A stretch of 64,000 bases of DNA from Crenothrix sp. D3 (GTDB lineage: Bacteria; Pseudomonadota; Gammaproteobacteria; Methylococcales; Methylomonadaceae), in NCBI GenBank assembly GCA_002134785.1, contig MBQZ01000029.1, positions 62,001 to 126,000 of the forward strand, in the 5' to 3' direction. The stretch's first letter is position 1. Each line of letters starts with the position of its first letter. This document shows positions 28,367-38,800 of this stretch, piece by piece. Under the pieces are notes generated by a model that was given only the letters and a program-made list of their open reading frames with translations, did not search any database and was not told the origin of the DNA. A program made the translations under genes and the position numbers.

Positions 28367-29353
28367 TTAATCCCGCTGTAAATCCTTATAAATCGCTTGC
28401 GCCAAACTCTCTGCTAAATTACACGGTACGGCATTGCCTACCATTTTGTAACCTGCCGATAAATTCTTGTAATAAAAAATATGGTCATCAGGAAAAGTTT
28501 GGATTCTGGCGCATTCTCGAACACTTAAACGTCGATAACTATCTTCTTGTCCTGCAACAAAAATACGTTTATTGGTCTCGACCAATTCCATTTTTGGGGC
28601 TTGTGGGTGAATGGGCGCGTGTCGTCCACCTGCTTGGATGGTGAATGAGGGTTCATGCCAGTGACGCACGCGGTTTCTGGACATATAAATAGTCGAAAAG
28701 CCGCCGTTTAAATATTCATGATTTGCTAACGCGCAGCCATTATCATTGGTATGCCCTTTGTCTTTTGCCACTAACGCGCTGTCTTTTAAATCAAAAATCG
28801 CATCTTGCAAATTGACTTTGCGTGATAACGACTCAGGAAAGTGAAAGCGTTTGTTTAAATCTTTGCGATAGCCGACAAAAAACACCCGTTTTCTGTCTTG
28901 CGGCACGCCGTAATCGACCGCGTTCAATAATGAAAAGGATAAATCATAGCCACACTCAGAAAACATTTGTTTGATGCCTAATAGTGCGGGTGCATGGCGT
29001 TTAGCCAGCATTCCCGATACATTTTCTGCTAAAAAAAACAGTGGTTTTTTATCGGTTAAAATGCGAATGAATTCATAAAATAACTGCCCGCGTTTATCAT
29101 CTATACCGCGTAATGTACCGCCTTCGCTCCAACTTTGGCACGGTGGGCCACCGATAATGCCATCGCAATCGGGTATGTCTTTTGATGGAATATGAACGAT
29201 TGAACGTTTATCCAATACTGTTTCAGGGAAGTTTTTTTCGTGGGTTTCCCAAATATCTTTGTCATATTCGTTTGCCCAGATAATATCAAAACCCACACGC
29301 TTAAAGCCCAGATCAAGTCCACCAGCCCCCGAAAATAAAGAAACAATCTTCAT
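28367..29353 (-). CDS. DNA (cytosine-5) methyltransferase, M.HaeIII-like
   Basis: Methylates cytosine at C5. From the ATG at 29353 it is 328 aa and begins [19 protein letters not shown] (motif I), like M.HaeIII; an in-frame start at 29464 would add 37 unrelated residues across the promoter region. Catalytic [12 protein letters not shown] (motif IV), LAENV (motif VI), QDRKR (motif VIII), and [20 protein letters not shown] near the target-recognition region all follow the HaeIII pattern, so GGCC is the likely target (inference). It is divergent from the controller and restriction genes. Confidence 0.93.
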   Translation of the reverse strand: MKIVSLFSGAGGLDLGFKRVGFDIIWANEYDKDIWETHEKNFPETVLDKRSIVHIPSKDIPDCDGIIGGPPCQSWSEGGTLRGIDDKRGQLFYEFIRILTDKKPLFFLAENVSGMLAKRHAPALLGIKQMFSECGYDLSFSLLNAVDYGVPQDRKRVFFVGYRKDLNKRFHFPESLSRKVNLQDAIFDLKDSALVAKDKGHTNDNGCALANHEYLNGGFSTIYMSRNRVRHWHEPSFTIQAGGRHAPIHPQAPKMELVETNKRIFVAGQEDSYRRLSVRECARIQTFPDDHIFYYKNLSAGYKMVGNAVPCNLAESLAQAIYKDLQRD

Positions 29354-29433
29354 AAATGTAGTAATCGCCGTAATGTGGCTGTGTTGCACAACCGTTTTAA
29401 TGTAAAGCGTTTCATTGTACCACAAAAAATTGT

Positions 29434-29459
29434 TACTTATAGTCTGTAGACTTATAGTA
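29434..29459 (+). promoter_or_regulatory. Tandem C-boxes for the controller protein
   Basis: TACTTATAGTC (29434-29444), 4 nt, GACTTATAGTA (29449-29459): two half-palindromes close to the C-box pattern GACTnnnAGTC of restriction-modification controllers. They lie 22 nt before the controller start and 81 nt or more from the methyltransferase start. Confidence 0.85.
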
Positions 29460-29481
29460 TCCAAAAAGCCATATTGGCTTT

Positions 29482-29694
29482 ATGGACGAAAATATAAAAC
29501 TTAAATTCGGTTGTACCGTTAAAAAACTACGCGCAGAAAAAGGCATTTCTCAAGAGAAATTGGCTGATTTATCTGGTTTACATCGCACTTATATTGGCTC
29601 TTTGGAGCGTGGAAAACGTAATGTTTCGCTGGAAAATATTAACAAGCTCGCCATTGCTTTGGGCTGCACAATTTCTACTTTTTTTGGTGAGTAA
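29482..29694 (+). CDS. Restriction-modification controller protein (XRE family)
   Basis: A 70-aa helix-turn-helix protein: KLRAEKGISQEKLADLSGLH and RTYIGSLERGKRNVSLENIN form the DNA-binding unit. Length and HTH are typical of C proteins, which first activate then limit restriction enzyme expression. Tandem C-boxes lie directly upstream, and the restriction gene starts 2 nt after its stop. This delays nuclease production until DNA is methylated. Confidence 0.92.
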   Translation: MDENIKLKFGCTVKKLRAEKGISQEKLADLSGLHRTYIGSLERGKRNVSLENINKLAIALGCTISTFFGE

Positions 29695-29696
29695 CG

Positions 29697-30584
29697 ATGG
29701 CAGAAAATATTTCTGATAGAAATGGTAGGGCATTGGAATTTGCCATTGTTAACACGTTAATTAAAAAAATTCCTAATCTCGCATTATTAGGCGGTACGTT
29801 AGCAGACCAACAACGCGACAGCGTGAAGTTTGCCGCGCTTGCTGAACCGCAACAAACGCATTTTATAGACAGTGCGGAGACTATTTTTACATGGCTGGCA
29901 AGCAAGCACACGATTAATTCAGGCAAGATAACGCTGGAACGGTTAAGTGATGATGCAGCAAAAAAAGGCGATGTCACCGATATACGGCTGGTTATTGCAG
30001 GTAAAATCGTCAATTTATCAGTTAAACATAATCACACTGCCCTAAAACATCAACGACCAACGGCAACGGCTACGCAGGGCGGGTTTGCAAAAAAATCGCT
30101 GGAAGATATAAAGTACCGCGCTGATTATAAAAAAATAACCGATGCTTTTCTAAATAGTGCGGCACAGTTAAAAAATGGCGCGGTAGAATTTTCTGAGTTA
30201 AAGGTGATTCAAGCGGATTTTATTGACACCCAGTTATACGCGCCGATGTGTAAGCTGGTCACTGATTTTTTAAATCTGCACGTTGCCCAACAACCTTATG
30301 CACAGCAATTTTTTAGTTTTATTGTCGGTATGACGGATTATCATAAAATTATTGTCTACAGTGACAAAATAGACATTCATGAATTCGCCGCCATGCCACC
30401 TGCACAGTCATTAAAAGCAATGCAGGTAGGTAATAGCTATATTCATGTTCGTTTTTCTAATGGCTGGGTAATTTCTATGCGCTTACATACGGCAAGTTCG
30501 AGAATTAAGGGAGTCAGTCTAAAGTTCGATACGCAATTATTGGATGTCAGTACGCCTATTGAGCTGTCACCTATGGAAATATAA
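29697..30584 (+). CDS. Type II restriction endonuclease, HaeIII-like
   Basis: A 295-aa protein with features of the HaeIII endonuclease family: NGRALEFAIVNTL near the N-terminus and the GDVTDIRLV ... NLSVKHNHTALKHQRP segment (about residues 99-125), where Asp and Lys form a PD-(D/E)xK-like site. It is paired with the HaeIII-like methyltransferase, which supports cleavage at unmethylated GGCC (inference). It is co-transcribed with the controller gene (2-nt gap). It appears intact. Confidence 0.88.
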   Translation: MAENISDRNGRALEFAIVNTLIKKIPNLALLGGTLADQQRDSVKFAALAEPQQTHFIDSAETIFTWLASKHTINSGKITLERLSDDAAKKGDVTDIRLVIAGKIVNLSVKHNHTALKHQRPTATATQGGFAKKSLEDIKYRADYKKITDAFLNSAAQLKNGAVEFSELKVIQADFIDTQLYAPMCKLVTDFLNLHVAQQPYAQQFFSFIVGMTDYHKIIVYSDKIDIHEFAAMPPAQSLKAMQVGNSYIHVRFSNGWVISMRLHTASSRIKGVSLKFDTQLLDVSTPIELSPMEI

Positions 30585-30650
30585 CGTTTGGTGGTATTGA
30601 GTAAAGTAGGGGCTGTGCCTTGTGCCAGCCCTTAATAACAGGTCGTTATC

Positions 30651-30677
30651 AGGGCAACCACAAGGGATTGCCCCTAC
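30651..30677. repeat. 27-bp dispersed repeat, copy 3
   Basis: Identical to 2-28. A related segment (GTAGGGGCTGTGCCTTGTGC) lies just upstream at 30606-30630, so the whole resembles the composite element at 24405-24496. Confidence 0.85.
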
Positions 30678-30711
30678 GGTAAATCGGCAGTGGATTAGCT
30701 TAATTGGTCAC

Positions 30712-31200
30712 TTATTTGGCAGGTTCAGGGTTAGCTTGGGCAGGTGCCGCAACTGGAGCTGGTTCGGTAGTAGCGGGCGCGGCTTCTGCGGGCTTTTTAT
30801 CGGTTATTTTAAGTAACCAGCCCATTTCTTCGTGACAAGTCCCATCAAAAACAGCAGCTGTCACATTCAGTCTGACATATTTACCTGTGTATTCTGCGGG
30901 TAGTTTTGCGTTGACCTGATGAAAGCTACTGGTGCTTTCCACAGTAAAGGGTATTTTTTGATTTTTTATCGTGAGTTTAATGCTTGTTGGATTGGTAAAT
31001 GCGGATGCTCTAAAACTGAATTCTGATTCAGGTGCGGTTTCAATATTTTCAGGGGCTTTATACTCAGTTAGTGTAAAGTCGGTAAATTTTGGTTTGTGAC
31101 ACTCTTTTTTTAATTCGTCAGGGCTATAGGCGAAAGCCGCACCATTCGCCACCATTACCGCAGTAAATAGTACCGTTTTAAGCATTTTTTTTATGTTCAT
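30712..31200 (-). CDS. Secreted hypothetical protein with Pro/Ala tail
   Basis: A 162-aa protein with a signal peptide (about residues 1-24, ending GAAFA), a globular beta-rich domain with two Cys (KKECHK and GTCHEE) that could form a disulfide, and an Ala/Pro-rich tail (EPAPVAAPAQANPEP). The family is not recognised. Monocistronic; it faces away from purM. Confidence 0.7.
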   Translation of the reverse strand: MNIKKMLKTVLFTAVMVANGAAFAYSPDELKKECHKPKFTDFTLTEYKAPENIETAPESEFSFRASAFTNPTSIKLTIKNQKIPFTVESTSSFHQVNAKLPAEYTGKYVRLNVTAAVFDGTCHEEMGWLLKITDKKPAEAAPATTEPAPVAAPAQANPEPAK

Positions 31201-31401
31201 TTTATTCCTCGCAGAGTGCTTTATGTTGTTAATAATTAAAAGCTATTCACTATCAGCCGCCGCCACTTTAATTATTTTTGCACTGAAATTCAACTGATTC
31301 ATGCGTTGATTTTAACCCTAAAAAAACTAAGCTGTTTATCGGTCGCACAAAACCGCGTAGGTCTTGTACAATATCGCCACAATATTGTTTAAAAGAGATG
31401 C

Positions 31402-32439
31402 GTGAAAATGGTAGAAAGTTTGAATTATAAAAGTGCTGGTGTTGATATTGGAGCAGGGAATGAATTAGTTGAACGCATCAAACCGATTGCGGCTGCAACC
31501 CGTACAGCGGGCGTAATGGCAGGCTTAGGCGGTTTCGGTTCGATGTTTGAGTTGCCGTTAGACCGTTATTCACAGCCTATTTTAGTATCAGGCACGGACG
31601 GTGTCGGCACAAAATTAAAATTAGCGATTGATTTAAATATCCACAACACGGTGGGGATTGATCTCGTCGCTATGTGTGTCAATGATATTATCGTCCAAGG
31701 TGCAGAGCCGTTATTTTTTCTGGATTATTTTGCGACAGGTAAATTAGATGTCGATACCGCTGCCGCCGTGATAGAGGGCATAGGCAAAGGTTGTCTGTTA
31801 GCGGGGGCTGCGTTAGTTGGCGGTGAAACCGCTGAAATGCCAGGTATGTATGCCGATGGTGAATATGATTTAGCAGGATTTTGTGTCGGTATCGTCGAAA
31901 AATCTAAAGTGCTAGATGGTAGTAAAGTGCAAGTTGGTGACAAGTTAATTGGCATGGCTTCTTCAGGCCCGCATTCCAATGGTTATTCGCTGATACGCAA
32001 AATAATCGCTCATAGCAATGCCTCATTGAGTGACACATTCGGTGATGCAACGTTAGGCGAAGCGTTATTGAAACCCACGACTATTTATGTCAAATCGTTG
32101 TTAGCTCTACTGGATAAAGTCCCAGTCCATGCTTTAGCGCATATTACTGGCGGTGGTTTAACGGAAAATTTACCGCGTGTATTACCCGAAGGCATTGATG
32201 CCAACATTGATTTACAAGCGTGGGAATTTCCTGCCATTTTCAACTGGTTGCAACAACAAGGTAATGTTGCATTAGCCGATATGTTGACTACGTTTAATTG
32301 TGGTGTGGGTATGATTATTTGTGTAGCCGCAGAAGATGAACAAGCGACGTTGGATAGTCTGACTAAACTGGGTGAAACTGTTTTTACTCTAGGTGAGTTA
32401 GTGGCAGCTGAAGGCAAGCCGCAGGTGAATTATTTGTAA
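31402..32439 (+). CDS. purM: Phosphoribosylformylglycinamidine cyclo-ligase
   Basis: AIR synthetase, fifth step of purine synthesis. 345 aa, normal length. Signatures: [54 protein letters not shown] and [16 protein letters not shown]. Start drawn at GTG 31402; ATG at 31408 is equally possible. purN, a frequent partner, is not adjacent. A 12-bp perfect hairpin follows. Confidence 0.97.
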   Translation: MKMVESLNYKSAGVDIGAGNELVERIKPIAAATRTAGVMAGLGGFGSMFELPLDRYSQPILVSGTDGVGTKLKLAIDLNIHNTVGIDLVAMCVNDIIVQGAEPLFFLDYFATGKLDVDTAAAVIEGIGKGCLLAGAALVGGETAEMPGMYADGEYDLAGFCVGIVEKSKVLDGSKVQVGDKLIGMASSGPHSNGYSLIRKIIAHSNASLSDTFGDATLGEALLKPTTIYVKSLLALLDKVPVHALAHITGGGLTENLPRVLPEGIDANIDLQAWEFPAIFNWLQQQGNVALADMLTTFNCGVGMIICVAAEDEQATLDSLTKLGETVFTLGELVAAEGKPQVNYL

Positions 32440-32452
32440 GTTTAAGTAAAAA

Positions 32453-32480
32453 AAGCTGGGCAAGTTTACTTGCCCAGCTT
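32453..32480 (+). terminator. Hairpin after purM
   Basis: Perfect 12-bp stem AAGCTGGGCAAG / CTTGCCCAGCTT with a TTTA loop, 13 nt after the purM stop. The following T tract is weak, so termination efficiency is uncertain. Confidence 0.75.
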
Positions 32481-32498
32481 GATTTGAATATAGCTAAT

Positions 32499-32588
32499 CG
32501 TCAATAAAATGATTAAAAAACCGTTCGCACTGAGCCTGTCGAAGTGTGAATGTGGTTCGACAAGATCACCACGAACGGTATCGTTTTA
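32499..32588. repeat. GTTCGTGGTGAGCTTGTCGAA-type repeat, inverted copy
   Basis: Contains CCGTTCGCACTGAGCCTGTC and later GGTTCGACAAGATCACCACG, the family's two arms. It lies between the purM hairpin and the 3' end of the chemoreceptor gene. Confidence 0.8.
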
Positions 32589-32594
32589 CTCTGC

Positions 32595-34802
32595 CTACGC
32601 CGCTTTGGGTTGTGGCAGTGTGAATACCCCAACTGATTCCACTAAATCGTTAGATAATTCCACCAACTGTTCAGTTTGTAGCCCTTGCTCTTGTAGTTTA
32701 TCAAACGTTTCTTCGGTACTTTTACTAATTTCCACCGCTCGTTTTTGTAAACTTTGCGTGACGACTACTTGCGCGTTAGAGTCAGCGGCGATACGTTGTA
32801 CCAACAGTACAAGATCCGCTGTAGTATCACGCGTGATGCGCATTTCATTACCCGCTTGTTGTGCTAGATCTGTTCCTCTAACAACCTGTCCAATCGCTTC
32901 GTTCATGGTGATAACAGTATCCGCTGTTTCTACCTGAATGTTGTTTACCAGTGCCGCGATTTTTGAGGTCGCTTCACGAGAGTTTTCTGCAAGTCGTTGT
33001 ACTTCGTTGGCAACAACCGCGAAACCACGACCTGCCTCACCCGCTGATGCCGCGTGCATAGACGCGTTAAGTGCGAGAATGTGGGTACGTTCAGCGATGT
33101 TGTTAATCAAGTTTACAACGCCGCCAATTTCTTGCGAACGTTCACCGAGGCGTTTAATCCGTTTTTCAGTTTCGCGGATAGTGTCACGAATGGTAGTGAT
33201 ACCTTGAACGGTGTCTAGTACGGTCTCTTGTGCTTTATCGGTATTTTTAATGGCGCGTTCTGCTGCTTCGTTACAAGAAACAGCGAGTCGCGCTACCCCT
33301 AACATCGCTTCAGACGCGCTATTAAGCTCAATGTTAGATTGTTCTACTTCACGTTTTTCTTCTAACGCTACTTGAATAACGTTATCTGATTGCGTTTTTA
33401 CGCTTTGTGATACTTGTGCCACGCTACCCGCCAGCTGTACTACCCTATTCAAAACCTTTGCTGTTTCATCGGCAAGTAAGTTTAACGCATCGGCAATCAG
33501 ACCTGTTACGTCTTCGGAAACAGGTACTTTAGCGGTAAGGTCTTTTTGCGATAGTTTTGCCACAGCTTGGAGTAAGTTAATAATTGAGGCATTTAAGGTT
33601 TCGTTTTCTTTTTGAATACTCGCACTGACTAACTCGCGTTGGTCAACCATCATGTCAAACTGCCGCCCCATTAAACCCAATTCGTCAAAGGTTTCAGGAT
33701 TAACACGGATAGTGTTATCACCCCCTGCCAGCTTCTGCATAACGTCTACTAATCGACCGAGTGGATTGGTAATACTGCGAATAATATAAAAAGTGAATGC
33801 AGAGCCGATTAATATCAATGCCAATAGACCAAAACTGATGTAAAGTTCTTTTTGCCGTAATTTATTAGCTTTATCATTCAACAGCTCACCCAATAACTGC
33901 ATCCCTTTTTCATTACGTTTTGAGTAACTATCAATGGTTTTAGTGTAGGTGTCGAAGTAATTACTCGCTTCATAGGTCAGTTGAGGTGCGGTTAATATTT
34001 CTTTTCGTGCTAATTCGATCGCCGTAGTGTAATTATCACTTGCGGTTTTTGTTAAGCCTTCCAGCTCTGTTTTAATTCGAGGATCAAGAGCAAAGGCTTT
34101 TTCTAATGAACCCAGTGCGACTTTTCGTTGTGATACGGTAAGGTCAATTAAACCTGATAAACGTTGTAAGTCGGCTGGTATAGCTTCTTTTTTTACCAAA
34201 ACACCAGAACCTAATGCGCGTAACTTACCGAGAGTTTCAGTCAAAGCAGGGTTTGCATACACGAACGCTTGAATCATAAAGTAAGTCTTTGCTTCAGGGT
34301 CTAAGGTTAAACCATATTGGTCAGCAATTTTGTCGTTTAAGGTCAGGTAGTCTTCGATAACATCGATATGTTCTTGAAAACTTTGCGCTACGGTGACTTC
34401 CCCTTTATCAACTTGATTTTGTAGTGTTTTCCAATGCTGAGTGATGCTGTCCCAGTCTTTGTTAATGGCTTCATTGGGTATTGCTTTAATCATAGGATTT
34501 AGCGTGGCAATAGTTTTATTGGCTTCTTGTTTGGTTGCGTCACGTTGTACTGCCGCTTCTTTATCACCGCTTAATAAACGTGCTGATAAACCCCGATGTT
34601 TTTGTAGTAGTCGAACTAGCTCTAACAAGTTTTGTACGGGTGGAATCCCTTTGGTTTCCAATATCGCCGCGTTTACCGCTTTTTCTGTTTCGATAACATA
34701 AAAACCAAATGGGAGTATTACTAACACGAGGGCAAGCACCCCCAAAATAACGAACTTCTGCCAGAGCAGCATTCGGCTAAATAGGCTTATATTCTGTTTC
34801 AT
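32595..34802 (-). CDS. pilJ: Methyl-accepting chemoreceptor of the PilJ type
   Basis: A 735-aa receptor with two membrane spans (about residues 14-34 FVILGVLALVLVILPFG; about 322-343 ISFGLLALILIGSAFTFYI). The periplasmic part is helical with a NIT-like start (LVRLLQKHRGLSARLLSG). A HAMP domain (RSITNPLGRLVDVMQKLAGG) precedes the signalling helices, whose tip (NNIAERTHILALNASMHAAS, AGRGFAVVANEVQRLAENSR) contacts CheA/CheW. It is last in the Pil-Chp operon, which supports the PilJ call. Confidence 0.85.
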   Translation of the reverse strand: MKQNISLFSRMLLWQKFVILGVLALVLVILPFGFYVIETEKAVNAAILETKGIPPVQNLLELVRLLQKHRGLSARLLSGDKEAAVQRDATKQEANKTIATLNPMIKAIPNEAINKDWDSITQHWKTLQNQVDKGEVTVAQSFQEHIDVIEDYLTLNDKIADQYGLTLDPEAKTYFMIQAFVYANPALTETLGKLRALGSGVLVKKEAIPADLQRLSGLIDLTVSQRKVALGSLEKAFALDPRIKTELEGLTKTASDNYTTAIELARKEILTAPQLTYEASNYFDTYTKTIDSYSKRNEKGMQLLGELLNDKANKLRQKELYISFGLLALILIGSAFTFYIIRSITNPLGRLVDVMQKLAGGDNTIRVNPETFDELGLMGRQFDMMVDQRELVSASIQKENETLNASIINLLQAVAKLSQKDLTAKVPVSEDVTGLIADALNLLADETAKVLNRVVQLAGSVAQVSQSVKTQSDNVIQVALEEKREVEQSNIELNSASEAMLGVARLAVSCNEAAERAIKNTDKAQETVLDTVQGITTIRDTIRETEKRIKRLGERSQEIGGVVNLINNIAERTHILALNASMHAASAGEAGRGFAVVANEVQRLAENSREATSKIAALVNNIQVETADTVITMNEAIGQVVRGTDLAQQAGNEMRITRDTTADLVLLVQRIAADSNAQVVVTQSLQKRAVEISKSTEETFDKLQEQGLQTEQLVELSNDLVESVGVFTLPQPKAA

Positions 34803-34916
34803 AGGGTGTGTTCCTTTTCAATGATAATAATTTTGCCGAATAGCCTGAACTGCTGTTGTCACAGAAGAAAGCTAAACGAGTTTATACAGGTAGTGTTATT
34901 GATGTAGATTAAGTTT

Positions 34917-35369
34917 TTACAGGTTATTTTGAGACGCAAATAAGCGTTCAAGGTTTAAAATTGGCGTTGCTTTTTTAGTTTTCGTGTCTTGAAAACAACA
35001 GCGGATGTAGGGTGTCCATGCAGTTAAATTAGTAGATAGTGGACACGCTTGTGTATTGCCCACTTCAATTCGACTTGGCGTAGCTGTTAAAAATAATGCA
35101 CCGTATTCGATTTGTTCCGTTTTTTCTGTACGGTAAGCGAAAATACTCACAATAAAATTATCGCTTTTTTCTGGTAGACCGAATCGGGTCGCAAGATTCA
35201 TCACAGGTATGATTTTATTTTGCCATACGAATACTTGCTGACAATAATTTGGTGCTGTGGGTACGGTAAATAAGACAGGGGTATCAGTTAGGATATGCAC
35301 CAACTCAAACTCACCGACAGATACGGACACGGTGTCGGTAATCGACATAATCCAAGCAGGCACTTTCAT
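34917..35369 (-). CDS. CheW-like coupling protein (third in cluster)
   Basis: A 150-aa CheW-like beta-barrel: KVPAWIMSITDTVSVSVGEF, FVWQNKIIPVMNLATRFGLP, and PILNLERLFASQN at the C-terminus. It would scaffold receptor-kinase contacts. Low conservation makes it hard to match to PilI or ChpC; ChpC is plausible given its position after the ChpA-like kinase. It lies 17 nt downstream of another CheW-like gene. Confidence 0.7.
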   Translation of the reverse strand: MKVPAWIMSITDTVSVSVGEFELVHILTDTPVLFTVPTAPNYCQQVFVWQNKIIPVMNLATRFGLPEKSDNFIVSIFAYRTEKTEQIEYGALFLTATPSRIEVGNTQACPLSTNLTAWTPYIRCCFQDTKTKKATPILNLERLFASQNNL

Positions 35370-35386
35370 TTAATATTGTCCATAAT

Positions 35387-35836
35387 TCAATGCGAGAGCA
35401 GGCGACTTAGCGCGTTTGCAGAACTGATATAGCGCACTTCTTCACCAACCAGTGCTAATGCCAGTAACGGTGAATTTTCACGGCGCATAGCAGCAGGTAC
35501 TGGATGAATGCTGAGTTGGTCACGCTTAATGGTATCAATCTGCTCACAAAGCACTCCATAAACTGGATTGACATTTTTCATCAATACCGCGATTCGATAA
35601 GATTCTGGGCAACTGTTGAGTAACGTTAATTCAGCGGACAGTGCGTATAAGGCATAAGCCTGATTGCTTTGTTGTAGTTGTCCCACGCCGCCGATAGATA
35701 GGGCGGCGGGAGTCATATCAATGGTCGGTTCTAAAGAGAAAATATCATTTTGCGGAATTAATAGCTGAAGCCCAGCAAAAATCAATACCGCAAAGCTGTC
35801 TGGTAATTCCATATTATCAACGGGGTTAGCGTGCAT
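35387..35836 (-). CDS. CheW-like coupling protein (second in cluster)
   Basis: A 149-aa CheW-like protein (FAVLIFAGLQLLIPQNDIFS, NPVYGVLCEQIDTIKR). Its start codon shares one base with the stop of the ChpA-like gene, so they are coupled. It is more diverged than classical CheW. It probably tunes the same receptor-kinase array. Confidence 0.7.
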   Translation of the reverse strand: MHANPVDNMELPDSFAVLIFAGLQLLIPQNDIFSLEPTIDMTPAALSIGGVGQLQQSNQAYALYALSAELTLLNSCPESYRIAVLMKNVNPVYGVLCEQIDTIKRDQLSIHPVPAAMRRENSPLLALALVGEEVRYISSANALSRLLSH

Positions 35837-38800
35837 CAGGCTTCTACCGTACTGTGCTGTTTATCAATGAGAGACTGTATTTTTGTCAGTAAATTATCAT
35901 CTTGTACAGGCTTAACCAGATAGAAGTCGATACCTGCCTCATCCGCCATAAGGCGATGTTTTTCTGTGGATCTTGAGGTAATCATGATGATGGGCAGTGT
36001 CTTAAGCCGTTCTTGGGTACGAATATGTGAGGCTAATTCAAGACCGTTCATGCGTGGCATTTCAAGGTCGGTGACAACAACCAGTGGTTTGCTGTGTGCT
36101 AGCCATTCTACTGCTTCGATACCGTCGCGTGCCGTGTGTACACGGAAGCCTGCATCGGTCAAAATTTGTTCAAGTGCGCGGCGTTGACTGAGTGAATCAT
36201 CAACAACCAATATGGTCTGTAGCGATGAAAAATATTGCGTCTCTTCTTCGATGGCAGTATGACTGGTTTTGGCGGGGCGTGGCGCACGCAGTAATTCAGG
36301 AATGTCTAATACAGGGGTAATTGAGCCATCACCCAAAATAGTTGCCCCGACAAAACCATGAATTTTTCTCATGTAATAGCCCAAACTCTTAATAACCACC
36401 TCGCGGCTGTCAGTAATTGCATCGACTAATACCGCTGTGATTTTATCCGCATTCTGCACTAATAAAATAGCACCATGATAGCGTTCTTCCTTGCGCCGAT
36501 CATTCACGCGTAATAAGTCTTCCAGTTTAACGACGGGGTAAATATCATCGCCTATGATTAGAACCTGTTCATTACTGATAATTTTTATATCACCCGCACC
36601 CGAATAAAGAATTTGCGTCAGTCCCTTGCTGGAAATAGCTACTTTGTAAGGACCTGCATTGGCTAGTAGTGCGTGTGACCGACTTAATGGCAAGGGTATT
36701 CTTAATTCAACGGTTAAACCCTGTCCCCAAACGGAATGTAAGGACAAACTACCGCCTAAGGAAAGCACTTGAAAGTTGACCACATCCATGCCCACACCAC
36801 GTCCTGATGTTTGCGTTGATTGGCTGCGCGTAGAAAAATTAGGACGTAAAATTAGCTGTTTTAATTCGTCTTCAGTAATGGCTTCGCCTACTTTAAAATG
36901 ACCATTTTGCTGGGCGGTTTGACGAATAGCGGGGAAATCTAAGCCACGTCCATCATCACGGCAACGCACTAAAATGCTGTTGCCTTCGCGATCAAATTCA
37001 ATAGCTATTTGTCCCACAAGCGGTTTACCGACGGCGACACGCTCTTCTTCAGGTTCTAAACCGTGATCGATAGCGTTGCGTAACAAGTGCATCAACGGCT
37101 CAACTAAGGCACTAAGGGTATCGCCATCAATGAGCAGCTCTTCCCCTGTTAATTTTAATTCGCCTTGTTTGCCTGTTAGCCGACAGGTTTGTCTAAGCCC
37201 ACGTTGCAGACGTAAACTAATAGAGCCAACGGGTACAAAACGCGTTTGCATGACGGCTTCTTGGGTGTTAATAACTAGGCGTTGTTGATACTCCAACACT
37301 TCGTTCATGGTGTCGAGTTCTTTTTTCATATCAACGCTGATTTCACGCGCATCAACCGATGCTTCAACCATGCGCCGACTGGCGGTATGCAATTCGTTGT
37401 ATTGATCCATTTCCAAGGCATCAAAGTCTTTGCCTGTATTGACTAAAGATCGTCCTGATAAGTCTTTTAAATCAATTAACTGTTCTAATTCTGCACCGAG
37501 TTGTTGCAACAAAGTGAACTGCGCTTCCATTGCTTGCAGTTGATTTTTTAGGCGGCGTTGACGTTCGTAAATTTGACCGTTGAGAATAATACTTTCACTG
37601 GATAGTTTAAATAAATTTTCAATTTGATTGGTTGGTACACGCACCATAGCGACTTGAGCGGATTCAGTTGGCTCAGTCGTGGTTTCTTTTGGACTTTGCG
37701 ATGAATCAGGCTCTCGATGTTGCGCAACTGTGGTATTAGCAGAAGAGGTTGTTGGTTTGATAAAATCTGGGGTGTCTTGAATGCCATTTTTGGCGATTTC
37801 ATTTGCCCAATCTAGCACTTCCTGTAGCGTTTCACGCGCATCATTGGGCGGCTCACCTAATCCCAGTAACGATTCACACATCGCTTCTAAACAGTCAGAC
37901 GCATTGATAAGCGTATTCATCAATGCAGCATTAGGTTGTTTACGCGCTTTAGCGCACGCCATCAAAATATCTTCTATTTGATGAGTGAGAACTGCAATCC
38001 CTTTGATACCAACAGTATTAGCAGACCCTTTAATGGTATGCGCGATACGTTGAGCAACGTCTATGTCTTTTGAACTACCATTGCCTGATTGTAACCGCTG
38101 GATTGCTTCGGAAAACTGTTGCATATAGACGGGCAGTTCTTGTAATAACAAATCAAGCAGTTCTTTATTAACGTCATCGGGCAACGCTAGAGAAATATTA
38201 GCGTCGGTAGCAACTGTTTCGCGGCTATCGGTTTCCGCAGATTCATCATTTAATCCCTTAACCTGCATAAGTGGTAACAAGTTCGCACTGGCTTCGGGTG
38301 TTAGCCGCTGAATCCAATTCGGGTTGCTCATTTGTGCCAATAATTGTTTACCAGCCCCGTTTTTGCTAAACGCTAATAAATAGGCTTTAACTTCGCTAAT
38401 CCACTGAATTAACAATTCATGGTTAGTCAACCTGAAGCTGTCAATGTGTTGCAAATAGAGCGCGATATTGGCGTTGACCTGTGTACAAGTTGCTGCTAAA
38501 CCTGCAAAACCAACCATTGTTGCCGCATTGGTTAGGCGATCTAATTCTTCGCTTGCAAGCTGTAAATGTTCTTTTCGTGAGTCAACTGGCTCATCAAAAG
38601 AAATTGCTAGAAAACGGTAATTAATTAATCCTGCTTCGGTATCCAGCAGTTCAACCAGTTCTTGTGCCATTGCTGATAAGGGTTCGGCAATGTCGTTATC
38701 GTCATCGGCTACTGTTGTTAAAGTGTCTAATTCATCGGGTGTATTGTCAAAGACGGTATCAACAGCCTGTTCTACGTTGTCCTGACTGCCTATTTCTTCA

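Noticed and set aside
29353-29464. Longer N-terminus for the cytosine methyltransferase
   Set aside because: It would run through the promoter and C-box region, and family members begin at the [12 protein letters not shown]-type start.
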